Made by a program: the position numbers and the translations under genes
The notes under the pieces: model-generated
Database searches by the model: none
Seen by the model: the letters and a program-made list of their open reading frames with translations, nothing else
What the model was told of the DNA's origin: nothing
Shown here: in pieces, positions 26,733 through 35,618 of the stretch
Layout: every line of letters starts with the position of its first letter
Numbering within the stretch: the first letter of the stretch is position 1
Assembly (NCBI RefSeq): GCF_030814475.1
Contig: NZ_JAUSVF010000004.1
Location: 1-64,000 of the forward strand
Source of the DNA: Pararhizobium capsulatum DSM 1112
GTDB taxonomy: Bacteria > Pseudomonadota > Alphaproteobacteria > Rhizobiales > Rhizobiaceae
Direction of reading: 5' to 3'
Length of the DNA stretch: 64,000 nt

Positions 26733-29084
26733 TTATTTTTCGCAAAGCCGTCGTTGGCCACGGTAGGGCTGATAGGTGCAGTCCGAGGAGCGGAACGAGC
26801 GATAGTTTCGCAAGCATGCACGAATATTGCAGGCGGGCCCCTGCCCGGCCGTTATTGCCTGTTCTTCGCTATCGGTACGAGGCGAAGACTGGGTCATGGC
26901 GACCTCCATAAACTCCCGCCATATACGGGCAGGTAGACCGCCGCCGGTTACGCCTTTCATTGGGGTTCCGTCGTCGTTACCGACCCACACACCGGCGACC
27001 AATGTCTCGGTAAAGCCGACAAACCAAGCGTCCCGGTTATTCTGGCTTGTACCGGTCTTGCCAGCCGCAAACACCCCCAGAGAGGCGTCCCGTCCGGTTC
27101 CACGTTCAACAACCAGTTGGAGAAGTGCAACGAGGTCACGTTGATACTCCGAAATATCCACCCACGGTTTGACTAGTGGCCCGAGACGAAAGGCACGGGG
27201 TTGTGCCTCTGCTTGAAAATCGATCATACCCCACGGCTCAATAGGTGAAATTCCGGCGCGCACCGATGCGTATGCGCCCGTCAGGTCCAGCAGACTGACT
27301 TCCGACGCTCCAAGCGAAAGAGCTGGCCCTTTCGTAAGGGGGGCGTCTATGCCAAGCTCCTTGGCGGCGGCAGCGACGTTCTCAATGCCAACGTCTTGTG
27401 CAAGCCCCACTGTAGCAGCGTTGAGGGAACGCGCAAAGGCTTCCGCGACTGAAACACGGCCCCGAAAACCACCCCCGGAGTTCTCCGGAGACCAGCCATC
27501 GATCGATATGGGCCTGTCAATAATCTTATCACGCAGACTGTAGCCCTTCTTCAAGGCCGCATAATACACGAATAGTTTAAACGTGGAGCCCGGCTGTCGC
27601 ATGGCCGTGACTGCCCGGTTGAACTGACTGGCTTTGTAGTCCCGTCCGCCGACCATCGCGAGAACGGCTCCGTCCGGTGTCATTGCCACCAACGCCGCCT
27701 CCGATACGCCAAGCGCTTTCCCCTCTTCGTCAAGGACACGGGTGATTATTTTCTCCGCAGCTCGTTGAAGGGGCGGCACCAGGGTGGTGCGCACCGTGAT
27801 CGAACCGGGTGAGGAACTCGCGATTTCGCGGGCTTGTCCGGAAACCCAGTCTGCAAACCAACTGCCGGAACGTGGTGTAGGACTCGTCACTTGCAATGCG
27901 GCAAATTCCGCTTTTGCCACCATGGCTTCATCCACACTCAGCTTACCGTTTTCAACCATCGCGTCTAATACGGTTACGGTGCGTTGTTTTGCGCCTTCGA
28001 AATTGTCGATCGGATTCAGCTGGCTCGGAGCCTTGAGGAGACCTGCCAGCATTGCCGATTCTCTGATGTCCACAGCGCCAATGTCTTTGTTGAAATATAT
28101 GCGCGCCGCCGCCGGCATTCCCGTGGCGCCAGCGCCGAGATAGACGGCATTCAAGTAGCGTTCCAGGATCTCGCGCTTGCTGAGCTTCCATTCCAGCCAG
28201 AAAGCAATAACCAATTCCTGGAGCTTGCGTTTCACAGTCCGGTCAGTTTCTAGATAAAGGACTTTGATCAACTGCTGGGTGATCGTGCTACCGCCCTGCA
28301 CGACTTCGCCGGCTTGGAAGTTTCGGATAATTGCGCGCGATATTCCCTTCAGGTCAATTCCATAATGATCCAGGAAACGCCGATCCTCAATCGAGAGGAC
28401 CGCATCCACTAGATGCGGAGGAAATTCGTCATAGCTTGCATAGGAGCCTTGGAACGGTCCCTGTCGGACCAATGGCTCGCCGTTCGCTGTTTCGAGCACG
28501 ATGGTCGGCTTTAGGGATCCGTCAGCGATCTCTCGCCAAGGAATGTCCTTCAAAGCCCAGAAAAAAATGCCGATCAGAACTAGAAAACAGCTCAGCGAAG
28601 CCAAAGCGAAAGCAGCGCGCCAGGATCGCCATCTTCCCCATTTCAGCGATCGCTGGGAGTCTGCTTTGTTGTAAGCCCCAGAAACCAGTGACCAACTGCT
28701 GCCGGCGTGTGCGCCAAGCCGCCGCAGCAACCCTTGAAGTTTCGACCGCAACTGCGCAGTTTCGAGGGTCTTTGATCGTTCCTTTAGAAGGCCAAGCGCT
28801 TGCAAATGACAAGCGCTAGCGCGGCGCCAGATCGCGCCAAGGTCGTCGCGCAACGCGCAGGCGAGTTCGCGAACGGCACGCCCGCTTCGTCGAAAGTCTG
28901 GAGCTTCATTCTCTAATTCGGAGGAATCTGCAGACGCGTCGGCCTCCGCGCGAGGCGAAGGTTCTTCTTTCCCGGAATTTGTCTGCGGATTGTCCGCCTT
29001 CCCTGTGTCAGGCACTAAGCCACTGCCTTTGCTTTTGAAGACTTCATCGTGCTCGACATTCCTGCCGCTCTTTTGTGTAGTCAC
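26733..29084 (-). CDS. Bifunctional class A penicillin-binding protein with BA14K-like tail
   Basis: A 783-residue peptidoglycan polymerase and crosslinker. A hydrophilic cytoplasmic part of ~150 residues precedes the TM segment (157-177). The glycosyltransferase 51 domain has catalytic E233 in SIEDRRFLDHYG and the GGSTITQQ motif at 264-271. The transpeptidase domain has the nucleophile S500 in PGSTFK, SLN at 553-555 and KTGTS at 676-680. Residues 751-781 (ACNIRACLRNYRSFRSSDCT...GQRRLC) form a cysteine-containing tail like the BA14K C-terminal motif of the small proteins at 18056 and 21619. This would put a BA14K module in the periplasm next to the transpeptidase. The N-terminal cytoplasmic part is long for the class. 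Confidence 0.93.
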   Translation of the reverse strand: MTTQKSGRNVEHDEVFKSKGSGLVPDTGKADNPQTNSGKEEPSPRAEADASADSSELENEAPDFRRSGRAVRELACALRDDLGAIWRRASACHLQALGLLKERSKTLETAQLRSKLQGLLRRLGAHAGSSWSLVSGAYNKADSQRSLKWGRWRSWRAAFALASLSCFLVLIGIFFWALKDIPWREIADGSLKPTIVLETANGEPLVRQGPFQGSYASYDEFPPHLVDAVLSIEDRRFLDHYGIDLKGISRAIIRNFQAGEVVQGGSTITQQLIKVLYLETDRTVKRKLQELVIAFWLEWKLSKREILERYLNAVYLGAGATGMPAAARIYFNKDIGAVDIRESAMLAGLLKAPSQLNPIDNFEGAKQRTVTVLDAMVENGKLSVDEAMVAKAEFAALQVTSPTPRSGSWFADWVSGQAREIASSSPGSITVRTTLVPPLQRAAEKIITRVLDEEGKALGVSEAALVAMTPDGAVLAMVGGRDYKASQFNRAVTAMRQPGSTFKLFVYYAALKKGYSLRDKIIDRPISIDGWSPENSGGGFRGRVSVAEAFARSLNAATVGLAQDVGIENVAAAAKELGIDAPLTKGPALSLGASEVSLLDLTGAYASVRAGISPIEPWGMIDFQAEAQPRAFRLGPLVKPWVDISEYQRDLVALLQLVVERGTGRDASLGVFAAGKTGTSQNNRDAWFVGFTETLVAGVWVGNDDGTPMKGVTGGGLPARIWREFMEVAMTQSSPRTDSEEQAITAGQGPACNIRACLRNYRSFRSSDCTYQPYRGQRRLCEK

Positions 29085-29306
29085 AATCTAGCGCTGGACG
29101 TGAGGTAGTGAAGGGAGGCACTGCGAAACGATTGCCATTCTTGCGGTTGGGCAATGGTCGTAATGGCAGCCGTCGGAAACGTCTGCGACCTGTTCACACC
29201 ACAAGAGTGCTGGAGTTAATTCCGAAACGCTGGATGCCTTGCATATTAACCGCCCGAAGACTGGACTTCTGGATACCTGGTCGCAACGCTCCAACGGTCG
29301 CATTCT

Positions 29307-29687
29307 TCAGATTTGAGGATGCGCGCGGTCGCGCCGACGTTCCTTGCAGGCTGTTGAAGAAGTCTCTGACTTGGCCTTCAGGATGGCCTCGTCGCCATTG
29401 TGATAAGCGAACGCGATCTCGATTGCGCCATCGTCGAGTAATTCGGCATGACCGTCACCCGAGACCTCGTCCATTTCGTCGCATCCGGCCCAAGTGAAGG
29501 AGACCATGGACGTGCTGTAGCCGAGTTGGAGGCCCGCTTGCATCGCACCGAAGGCGATTTCTCCATGTCCATTGGCTCCGATGGTGATCGTGGCGGGTTC
29601 AACCAGGTCGAGATAATCCCGATCCCATAGATCGGCCTCGACGATCCGCCAGCGGCCAATCAGGCGGCAGTTCGAGGCCGCGCTCAT
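29307..29687 (-). CDS. Conserved hypothetical protein beside transposase remnant
   Basis: A 126-residue acidic protein: RLIGRWRIVEADLWDRDYLD at the N-terminus, then GHGEIAFGAMQAG, FTWAGCDEMDEVSG and AIEIAFAYHNGDEAILKAK. It belongs to a widespread bacterial family of small beta-rich proteins without known role, characterised by W-R-I-x-E-x-D-L-W-D and DEMDEVSG. The ATG overlaps the stop of the upstream transposase remnant, as if translationally coupled. The last ~20 residues (TSSTACKERRRDRAHPQI) look unlike the rest and may result from a junction. Confidence 0.6.
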   Translation of the reverse strand: MSAASNCRLIGRWRIVEADLWDRDYLDLVEPATITIGANGHGEIAFGAMQAGLQLGYSTSMVSFTWAGCDEMDEVSGDGHAELLDDGAIEIAFAYHNGDEAILKAKSETSSTACKERRRDRAHPQI

Positions 29688-29925
29688 GACGGCACCGCCA
29701 TCAGTTTCGGTAACCGCACCAGATCATAGGCGGCAGCCGCGAAGGTGAAGGCCCATCCGACGCGGTCGCGACCACGGAACTTCGTCTAGTCCTGCCCCGC
29801 GACAGTCTTGATCCAGCCGAACGCCTCCTCGATGCGCTTGAGGATACGCAAGCTGAACCCATAGCCGGAATGGCGCGTCGTGCGCCCGTCAATGGCGGAG
29901 CGGCGACCATCCGCCATCCTCGGTG
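29684..29925 (-). pseudogene. IS5-like transposase, C-terminal remnant
   Basis: The reverse frame reads MADGRRSAIDGRTTRHSGYG, then RILKRIEEAFGWIKTVAGQD, a TAG stop, and TKFRGRDRVGWAFTFAAAAYDLVRLPKL. This is the DDE C-terminus (with the E of RIEEAFGW) and tail of an IS5/IS1182-like transposase. The N-terminal two thirds are missing and one nonsense codon interrupts the rest, so it is a relic. Confidence 0.7.
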
Positions 29926-30092
29926 TAAAAAGGATCCTCAAATTTCCCCGGCAACAAAAACAACCCCAACATGCGCGTTGAAATTCCCATCCGAAAAGAT
30001 ATTGGCTCTCAAGCCATTGCGCACTTTGTAGCTCGCCTGCAAATCGTCTTCCCCTTCTAACACCGTCTTACTGTAGGGAGGTGTTGAAAGCG
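29889..30092 (-). pseudogene. Coding-like remnant of unknown origin
   Basis: Between the tautomerase stop and the transposase remnant the reverse strand carries an open frame without start that looks translated in composition: TPPYSKTVLEGEDDLQASYK then VRNGLRANIFSDGNFNAHVG and VVFVAGEFEDPFYTEDG. It stops inside the transposase remnant. I recognise no family. It may be the tail of a gene cut by the insertion events here. Confidence 0.3.
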
Positions 30093-30515
30093 TTATGCGG
30101 TACGGGCGGTTTCTGCAGCGTCAGCCTGCGGACGCAATAGGCGCCGCTCTTCCTGGGTCACGCCGTCATAGCCCCATGCGTCAGCCTCGATCTCATCGAC
30201 CACCACATAGGTGGCAATCGGCAGATCAGGCCCCAGAACTTTCCTGAACATTGCCGCCACCTCGGCGACGAACCGTGCCTTTTCCTCATGTGTATTGGTG
30301 CCGCGCGTCACCTTGACATCGAGATGGGCCGCTACCGTTGCCGGTTCGCCGCCGATCGCCCAACTGCCAGGCTCGGCCACATCGACCAAAACAGCAGTGA
30401 CATCCGGCCGCTTTCGCATGATATCGACCATGAAGGAGGTGGCCTGCTTTTGCAGTTGCTGCTTTTCCCCCGTGCCGATATGAGCTCCGGCAACCTGGAT
30501 ATGGACGAAGGGCAT
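30093..30515 (-). CDS. Tautomerase family protein
   Basis: A 140-residue 4-oxalocrotonate-tautomerase-like enzyme. After removal of Met, the catalytic base Pro-1 is in PFVHIQVAG. The sequence contains one tautomerase unit (1-65) and a second beta-alpha-beta half (VAAHLDVKVTRGTNTHEEKA onward), as in double-length members that form trimers. Such enzymes move protons in keto-enol conversions during aromatic or dicarbonyl metabolism. Its natural divergent partner is probably the LysR gene at 31468; an IS element now separates them. Confidence 0.82.
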   Translation of the reverse strand: MPFVHIQVAGAHIGTGEKQQLQKQATSFMVDIMRKRPDVTAVLVDVAEPGSWAIGGEPATVAAHLDVKVTRGTNTHEEKARFVAEVAAMFRKVLGPDLPIATYVVVDEIEADAWGYDGVTQEERRLLRPQADAAETARTA

Positions 30516-30567
30516 GTGCGTTTTCCTTTTTTTGGATGCGTTAACGGGAGCAGATTACTGCTGCAAC

Positions 30568-31020
30568 TTAGGTTCTGTTGACAAAGTAGGGTAGCCAAAT
30601 CTTTGCGGCAGCCAACGCGAGGAAGGCTTCAAAGGAAGCTCTGGTCTTATCGTATCTGGTGGCGATCCTGCGAAACTGCTTGAGACGATTAAACATCCGC
30701 TCGATACGATTGCGATCCTTGTATGCTCGGTAGTCACAGGCAGGCGGGTTCTTCCGGTTCGCTTTTGGCGGAATAACGGGACGGATGCCGCGCATCAAAA
30801 GCTCTTCCCGGATAGAGTCGCCGTCATACCCCTTATCTGCCAGGAATAGCCTGGGCTTGTTGACTGGCATGGCCAACAGAGCCGGAACGGCATTGTAGTC
30901 CGAGGTCTCGCCACCCGTCAGGATAAAGCCAAGAGGGCGTCCCTGACCGTCCGCTCTGGCATGGATTTTTGTCGTAAAGCCGCCGCGTGATCGACCAAAA
31001 GCCTCCTTATGAGTCCCCCT
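30568..31020 (-). CDS. IS5/IS427-type transposase, orfB
   Basis: About 150 codons carrying THKEAFGRSRGGFTTKIHA, the second catalytic Asp in LFLADKGYDGDS and the catalytic Glu in DRNRIERMFNRLKQFRR, ending YFVNRT. The first ATG in this frame is at 30876, but family similarity starts at the orfA overlap, supporting expression by frameshift. The stop codon TAA is completed by the TA target duplication just outside the element. Confidence 0.8.
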   Translation of the reverse strand, partial: RGTHKEAFGRSRGGFTTKIHARADGQGRPLGFILTGGETSDYNAVPALLAMPVNKPRLFLADKGYDGDSIREELLMRGIRPVIPPKANRKNPPACDYRAYKDRNRIERMFNRLKQFRRIATRYDKTRASFEAFLALAAAKIWLPYFVNRT

Positions 31021-31419
31021 TTAGCGCCCGCTGCCTGCGAATGGCCGCGAACTGTGGTGCTATCGATCATGTGCTGCCAGTCGTCAGTCAGGCCAAGGCC
31101 GACCAATGTTTCCAGAAGGGCATCCCAAACGCCGTGCTCAGCCCATCGCCGGAAACGGACATAGACCGAATTCCATTTGCCGTATCGTTCGTGCATATCC
31201 CGCCAAGGGCATCCGACGCGCAGAACGTGCAGCATCCCGTTTAGAAAGCGCCGATTATCATGGGCAGGACGGGATTTTCGTCCGCGCTCCGCAGGCAAAA
31301 GCCCTTCAATAATCCGCCATTCGACATCCGAAAGATCGCCACGAGCCAAAGCAGCCTCCTAAAAGACAGCGTTGAATCATGCTTCAGGTGATTTGCAAAC
31401 CCACTTTGTCAACAGGACC
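30571..31419. mobile_element. IS5-family (IS427-like) insertion sequence
   Basis: An 849-bp element with near-perfect terminal inverted repeats: GGTTCTGTTGACAAAGTAGG from 30571 and, read inward on the other strand from 31419, GGTCCTGTTGACAAAGTGGG. A TA dinucleotide flanks both ends (30569-30570 and 31420-31421), the target duplication expected for this group at a YTAR site (reconstructed TTAG). Two overlapping reverse frames encode the transposase. It sits between the divergent tautomerase and LysR genes. Confidence 0.88.
30918..31349 (-). CDS. IS5/IS427-type transposase, orfA
   Basis: 143 codons giving the N-terminal part of the transposase: LSDVEWRIIEGLLPAERGRK, GCPWRDMHERYGKWNSVYVR and the first catalytic Asp in HMIDSTTVRGH. 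After AAGAKGG the frame departs from family sequence. The second half of the enzyme continues in the -1 frame (orfB) from a run AAAGGGGGA at 31022-31014, so a fused enzyme needs -1 frameshifting, as is common in this group, unless one G has been lost. Confidence 0.82.
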   Translation of the reverse strand: MARGDLSDVEWRIIEGLLPAERGRKSRPAHDNRRFLNGMLHVLRVGCPWRDMHERYGKWNSVYVRFRRWAEHGVWDALLETLVGLGLTDDWQHMIDSTTVRGHSQAAGAKGGLIRRLLVDHAAALRQKSMPERTVRDALLALS

Positions 31420-31467
31420 TAGTTTTGAAAATTTTGATTTATTGAATGTATAGTTTGGAAAAAAAGA

Positions 31468-32337
31468 ATGGTTTTGCCGGTTAACATCGACATGGATGTG
31501 CTGCGCACCTTCGTGACCGGGGTCAATCTCGGTAGCTTTGCCAAGGCCGCCGATCGGCTCGGCCGATCGCCATCGGCTATCAGTCTGCAATTGCGTAAGC
31601 TCGAGGGACAGGCAGGCCAGACATTGTTCCAAAAGCAGGGGCGTGGGCTGGCGCTGACGGAGGCTGGCGACATTCTCTTTGGTTACGCCAAGCGCATCCT
31701 CGAGCTCAACGACGAAGCCCGCAGCGCCATGACCGGTCTTTCAGCGATGCAGGGCTGGATACGCATCGGTCTGCCGCAGGATTTCGCCGAGACATGGTTT
31801 CCGGCCCTCCTCGGCCGCTTTGCCCGCGCCCATCCGAAGGTGCGCGTCGAAGCCCGCGTCGATCGCGGTTCAGACCTGGCGCAAGGCGTGGCGCGCGGCG
31901 ACCTTGATCTCGCTTTGACGTGGGGCAGAATGGGCAACGTCCAGGCTGAGATCATCTCTACACGGCACGTCGTCTGGATCGGGCTCGAAGGTTTTAAACG
32001 GGACGAAGGCGAGCCGCTGCCGCTGATCGCTTTCGATTCGCCCTGCGCGTTTCGCAGTGCTGCCCTTCAGGCACTCGACCATGATGAGATCGAGTGGCGT
32101 CATGCCTTCGCCAGCCCCAGTCTTGGCGGACTCTGGGCCGCGGTAACTGCCGGTCTCGGCGTCACCCTGCGTACCGCCGAAGGTGTACCGTCGCATCTGT
32201 GCGTCCTCGATCCCGCCATATCCGGCCTGCCAGCTCTTGGCCGTATCGAACTCGCCTTGCACCGCTCAGACGTCGAACAGAGCCCAGCCGTTGCGAAGTT
32301 CCAGGCACTGCTCATCGAGGCGATAGCCGACGGTTAG
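31468..32337 (+). CDS. LysR-family transcriptional regulator
   Basis: A 289-residue LysR protein with HTH at about 8-66 (LRTFVTGVNLGSFAKAADRL, SAISLQLRKLEGQAG) and an effector-binding domain from about 95 (IRIGLPQDFAETWFPALLGR). It lies divergent to the tautomerase gene at 30515, with the IS element inserted 48 bp before its start codon. The IS probably removed its own promoter or the shared operator from the tautomerase side, so regulation of both genes is likely altered. Confidence 0.9.
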   Translation: MVLPVNIDMDVLRTFVTGVNLGSFAKAADRLGRSPSAISLQLRKLEGQAGQTLFQKQGRGLALTEAGDILFGYAKRILELNDEARSAMTGLSAMQGWIRIGLPQDFAETWFPALLGRFARAHPKVRVEARVDRGSDLAQGVARGDLDLALTWGRMGNVQAEIISTRHVVWIGLEGFKRDEGEPLPLIAFDSPCAFRSAALQALDHDEIEWRHAFASPSLGGLWAAVTAGLGVTLRTAEGVPSHLCVLDPAISGLPALGRIELALHRSDVEQSPAVAKFQALLIEAIADG

Positions 32338-32679
32338 GCTTGTGTTCTATTGAAAAAACTGCGCAACAGGTTTTGCGACCACCCCCTGCCGCGAGTATCG
32401 GCGGACGCCGCTTCCGCCTCCCGCACGTGCGCCGGCTACGTCTGCTTTCACGAAGAAGCAATGTTGACCGCAGCAGGCGCAAAGCTACCTTTTCGGGGCT
32501 GCAGGTCGCCGAAGTTTAATTTGAAGGAGGCGGGGCTTCCGTTCTCCACCATGGCGGTACCCGCATCAGCGTCTTCTTCGTATGAAGTCAGTCGTCTCGG
32601 CAGCAAGTTTCTTGGCAGGCTTACTCTTCCTGTTGGGAAGCTGTTTCGAGGTGGCTACCGCCCTTTTTGTGGGATAAGC
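32338..32679. other. Gap without recognised gene
   Basis: About 340 bp between the LysR gene and the convergent His/Arg-rich secreted protein gene. No terminator hairpin or gene stood out. Confidence 0.4.
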
Positions 32680-33072
32680 CTAAAGAAAAAGCTGGAACAC
32701 ATCGAGTGAGTAGTAATAGCCGTCGTTATGGCGACGGTATCCTCGACGGTATTCGCGATAGCCGCGGTGTCCGTGCCAGTAGCCGCGACGTTCATGACGC
32801 CACTCGGCACGGTCGTCCCAACGATTGTGGCGCCCTTCTGCGCGATAGTGCCTCCGGTCATGTCGGCGCTCCGCATGGTCGTGGCGATTGTTGTGGCGCC
32901 TCTTCCATTCCGACTTGCCATTGTCACTGTGGCGGTGCTCGACGAGATCTACATCGGAAGTGACCTGAACGCGCGTCGGTGCGATCGGGGCTGCCGAAGC
33001 CGGAAAAACCGACGTCAATCCGACTATTGCCGCGATGGCGGCCGCACCGAGTGCTGAAATCATCTTTTTCAT
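32680..33072 (-). CDS. Secreted His/Arg/Tyr-rich protein, probably shortened BA14K relative
   Basis: 130 residues: a signal peptide ([20 protein letters not shown]...ASA), a conserved segment [14 protein letters not shown], a long RHDRRHx[17 protein letters not shown] repeat region and [19 protein letters not shown] at the end. In BA14K relatives (compare 18056) the [16 protein letters not shown] segment is followed by a hydrophobic stretch and the Cys motif; both are missing, so the gene has probably been truncated by a frameshift or deletion after YYY. AAAGGATGGAC-type sequence precedes the start. Confidence 0.65.
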   Translation of the reverse strand: MKKMISALGAAAIAAIVGLTSVFPASAAPIAPTRVQVTSDVDLVEHRHSDNGKSEWKRRHNNRHDHAERRHDRRHYRAEGRHNRWDDRAEWRHERRGYWHGHRGYREYRRGYRRHNDGYYYSLDVFQLFL

Positions 33073-33184
33073 AGTCCATCCTTTCGAGGTGATGATGGAC
33101 TTTGAGCGTTTCGCTATGAACTCGATCTGAACCCGTTGTTCACGTAAAACTCATAAACGGACAAGAAAAGGCCGCCCTCGACAT

Positions 33185-33856
33185 TCACAAAACTGTCATA
33201 CAGATGTGCATCGTTTCTGAACAACCATGGGTGCCCCCAAACGCAGCGTGACCCAACCGCTTTGGTTTTTTGCACTTTCGCGGTCCGCCTATTTTTAGCT
33301 GCAGGCTCGCGGGCTTCCGGTAAAGGTTAGTCGGCGTGCCCACCTGTTCGATGCGACCGTCCTTGAAGACAACGATGCGGTCCGCCAACGTCATCGCCTC
33401 GACTTGGTCATGCGTGACGTAGATCATGGTCACATCCGGCATGCTCTGTTTCAACTTCGCGATCTCGATTCGCGTAGCAACGCGAAGCGCCGCATCGAGA
33501 TTGGACAACGGCTCATCGAAGAGAAAGACGCGCGGGTTGCGCACAATCGCCCGGCCGATCGCAACCCGCTGCCGCTGCCCGCCCGAAAGCGCCTTGGGCT
33601 GCCGTTGCAGGTATTTGTCGAGTTGCAGGATTTCGGCGGCTTTGCGCACCCGTGCATCGATCTCGGTTTTCGGCGTGCCGGCGATACGCAGGCCGAAAGC
33701 CATGTTCTCGTAGACGGTCATGTGCGGACAGAGGGCATAGGACTGGAACACCATGGAGATGCCGCGCTTGGAGGGAGCGACGGCGTTCATCCGCTCACCG
33801 TCGATGACGAGGTCGCCGGAGGTGATGCTCTCAAGGCCGGCAATCGAGCGCAGCAA
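33185..33856 (-). pseudogene. ABC transporter ATPase (MalK/UgpC type), truncated at both ends
   Basis: The reading frame begins inside Walker [20 protein letters not shown] follows where GPSGCGKST should be, and a TAA sits directly upstream. It keeps the Q-loop [13 protein letters not shown], signature [14 protein letters not shown], Walker [13 protein letters not shown] and switch His in [11 protein letters not shown]. After NLYRKPAS the family sequence ends and unrelated residues follow, so the regulatory TOBE domain is also gone. Without the phosphate-binding loop it cannot hydrolyse ATP. Confidence 0.85.
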
Positions 33857-33938
33857 TTAACTGAGCTCAGAATGCGCGAGGTCGCGTCTTCACACCTGAA
33901 CACGCCATTGAGGGTCGATTTGCGCGCCTGGTTCTTCT

Positions 33939-34694
33939 TCAGTGAGCGGTATAGGCGCCGTCCACCAGATAGTGCGCCCCCGTGATGAAGCTGGCCTGCT
34001 CGGACAGGAGGAAACACACGAGAGCCGCGACCTCCTCCGGCGTTCCACGCCTGCCCATCGGTTGAAGTGATGCCGCGCGTCGCGTACTCGCCGCCTCGAT
34101 ATGCTCTGACAGAAGTGGCGTTTCAATCCAGCCGGGACCGACAGCATTGATGCGAATATCGAATCTTGCATACTCCATCGCAGCGACTTTCGTCAGTCCG
34201 ACAACCCCGTGCTTGGCTGCGGTGTATGCCGCTGCGGTGGGCAATCCAACGGAACCGAGCGTTGAAGACATATTCACGATTGCGCCGCCGCTCAGCTTAC
34301 GCATCGCGGCAATTTCGCACTTCATGCAATAGAAAACTCCGTTGAGGTTGACATTCATCACCTTGTGCCAATTGTCGAGCGGATAGGCTCCGACTGGCGC
34401 GCGAACTCCATCAATTCCGGCGTTGTTCACCGCCAAATCCAAACCGCCACAGGTCTCGACCGCAAAATCGACAAGTCTCTGGACACTGTCACTGTCGCCG
34501 ACATCGACGACAAAATCACGGGCGCGGCCTCCCTCTGACCTGATCGCAGCAGCAATCTCGTTTGCCGCTTCCGCATTGATATCGGCAACGACAACCTCGG
34601 CCCCCTCGTCAGCGAGTTGCCGGGAAACGGCGGCACCAATTCCCGAACCTGCCCCCGTTACAATCGCAACCTTTCCTTCCAGGCAAAGCTTCAT
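33939..34694 (-). CDS. Short-chain dehydrogenase/reductase
   Basis: 251 residues of the classical SDR family: cofactor motif TGAGSGIG at 14-21, an acidic residue (ADIN) after the second strand favouring NAD, NNAG at about 90, catalytic Ser in NMSSTLGSVG, and YTAAK with catalytic Tyr and Lys. It ends LVDGAYTAH, as usual. The region between this gene and the truncated ABC ATPase is short, so both may derive from a sugar or polyol catabolic operon. Substrate unknown. Confidence 0.9.
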   Translation of the reverse strand: MKLCLEGKVAIVTGAGSGIGAAVSRQLADEGAEVVVADINAEAANEIAAAIRSEGGRARDFVVDVGDSDSVQRLVDFAVETCGGLDLAVNNAGIDGVRAPVGAYPLDNWHKVMNVNLNGVFYCMKCEIAAMRKLSGGAIVNMSSTLGSVGLPTAAAYTAAKHGVVGLTKVAAMEYARFDIRINAVGPGWIETPLLSEHIEAASTRRAASLQPMGRRGTPEEVAALVCFLLSEQASFITGAHYLVDGAYTAH

Positions 34695-34867
34695 CGTTTC
34701 GGCCCCCGTTGATGTGCTAATGTTCGATCAGAGCACGATTGTTGATGCAAAGGTTTTACGGATAAATGGAAGGGCATGGTATCACCCAGCTGTTGCCGGT
34801 TTTGTCAAAAGATGGCGTAGTCTAACTAGGAATGAACGGGATCGACCGAATCACTTGGCAGGTGGGA

Positions 34868-35455
34868 ATGGACAGACCACATATTACACGCCGCGGGCTC
34901 GTGCTTGGTAGCCTGGCTTTGATGCTTTCTGGATGCGCTTCGGACGATAGGCCGCCATTGCGCTACGCATTTTCGATGGATCCGGACATCCATCCCCGCT
35001 ATTGACGACGGGAGGTTGCGTATAGCGGCAGGGAACCGCCTGGAACTATCGTCGTCGATACGGCGAGCCGTTACCTTTACCTTGTGGAGGCGGGTGGACA
35101 AGCGACCCGCTACGGCGTTGCCGTCGGAGAGGAAGGACTGAGTTTCAAGGGTGAGGCCACCATCGGCCGCAAGGCGGAGTGGCCTTCGTGGAAGCCCACC
35201 GAAGACATGATTGAGCGCAAGCCCCGGCTGGCGAAGTATGCCGATGGGGTACCGGGAGGGCCACTCAACCCTCTCGGTGCAGCGGCCCTTTATCTCTACC
35301 AGAACGGACAAGACACCTTGTTCCGCTTGCACGGAACGAACGCTCCGTGGTCGATAGGCCACGCAGTTTCGAATGGCTGTATTCGCTTGACGAATGCGAA
35401 CATTCTCGACCTCTACTCTCGAGCTCGTGTTGGTACACGCGTGGTGGTTATCTGA
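34868..35455 (+). pseudogene. L,D-transpeptidase (YkuD/ErfK type) with in-frame UGA
   Basis: From ATG 34868 the frame encodes MDRPHITRRGLVLGSLALML then SGC, a lipoprotein-like or twin-Arg-like signal, continuing to HPRY. A TGA at 35003-35005 (codon 46) interrupts it. The same frame then carries the YkuD domain: PGTIVVDTASRYLYLVE, IGRKAEWPSWKPT, GPLNPLGAAALYL, HGTNAPWSIGHA and the active-site SNGCIRL. Everything else is intact, so a single base change seems to have inactivated it; a short product from 35084 would lack the signal peptide. These enzymes crosslink peptidoglycan or attach proteins to it. Confidence 0.8.
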
Positions 35456-35618
35456 CGCTGTTTACCATTTGAATCGCCAGATTGAGTATTTTGATATGCA
35501 TCTGCTAGTGTAGATTCGTTGCATGGTTCATGCATATCTGCCCTATTCAGGGTGCTGATTGTCGCTAAACTTTAAGGTGTAGCCTTCGAAAGCTATCCCA
35601 TTATGAGAAGAGGACTTC

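Noticed and set aside
34439..34911. Ser/Thr-rich + strand frame opposite the SDR gene
   Set aside because: Antisense shadow of the SDR coding sequence.
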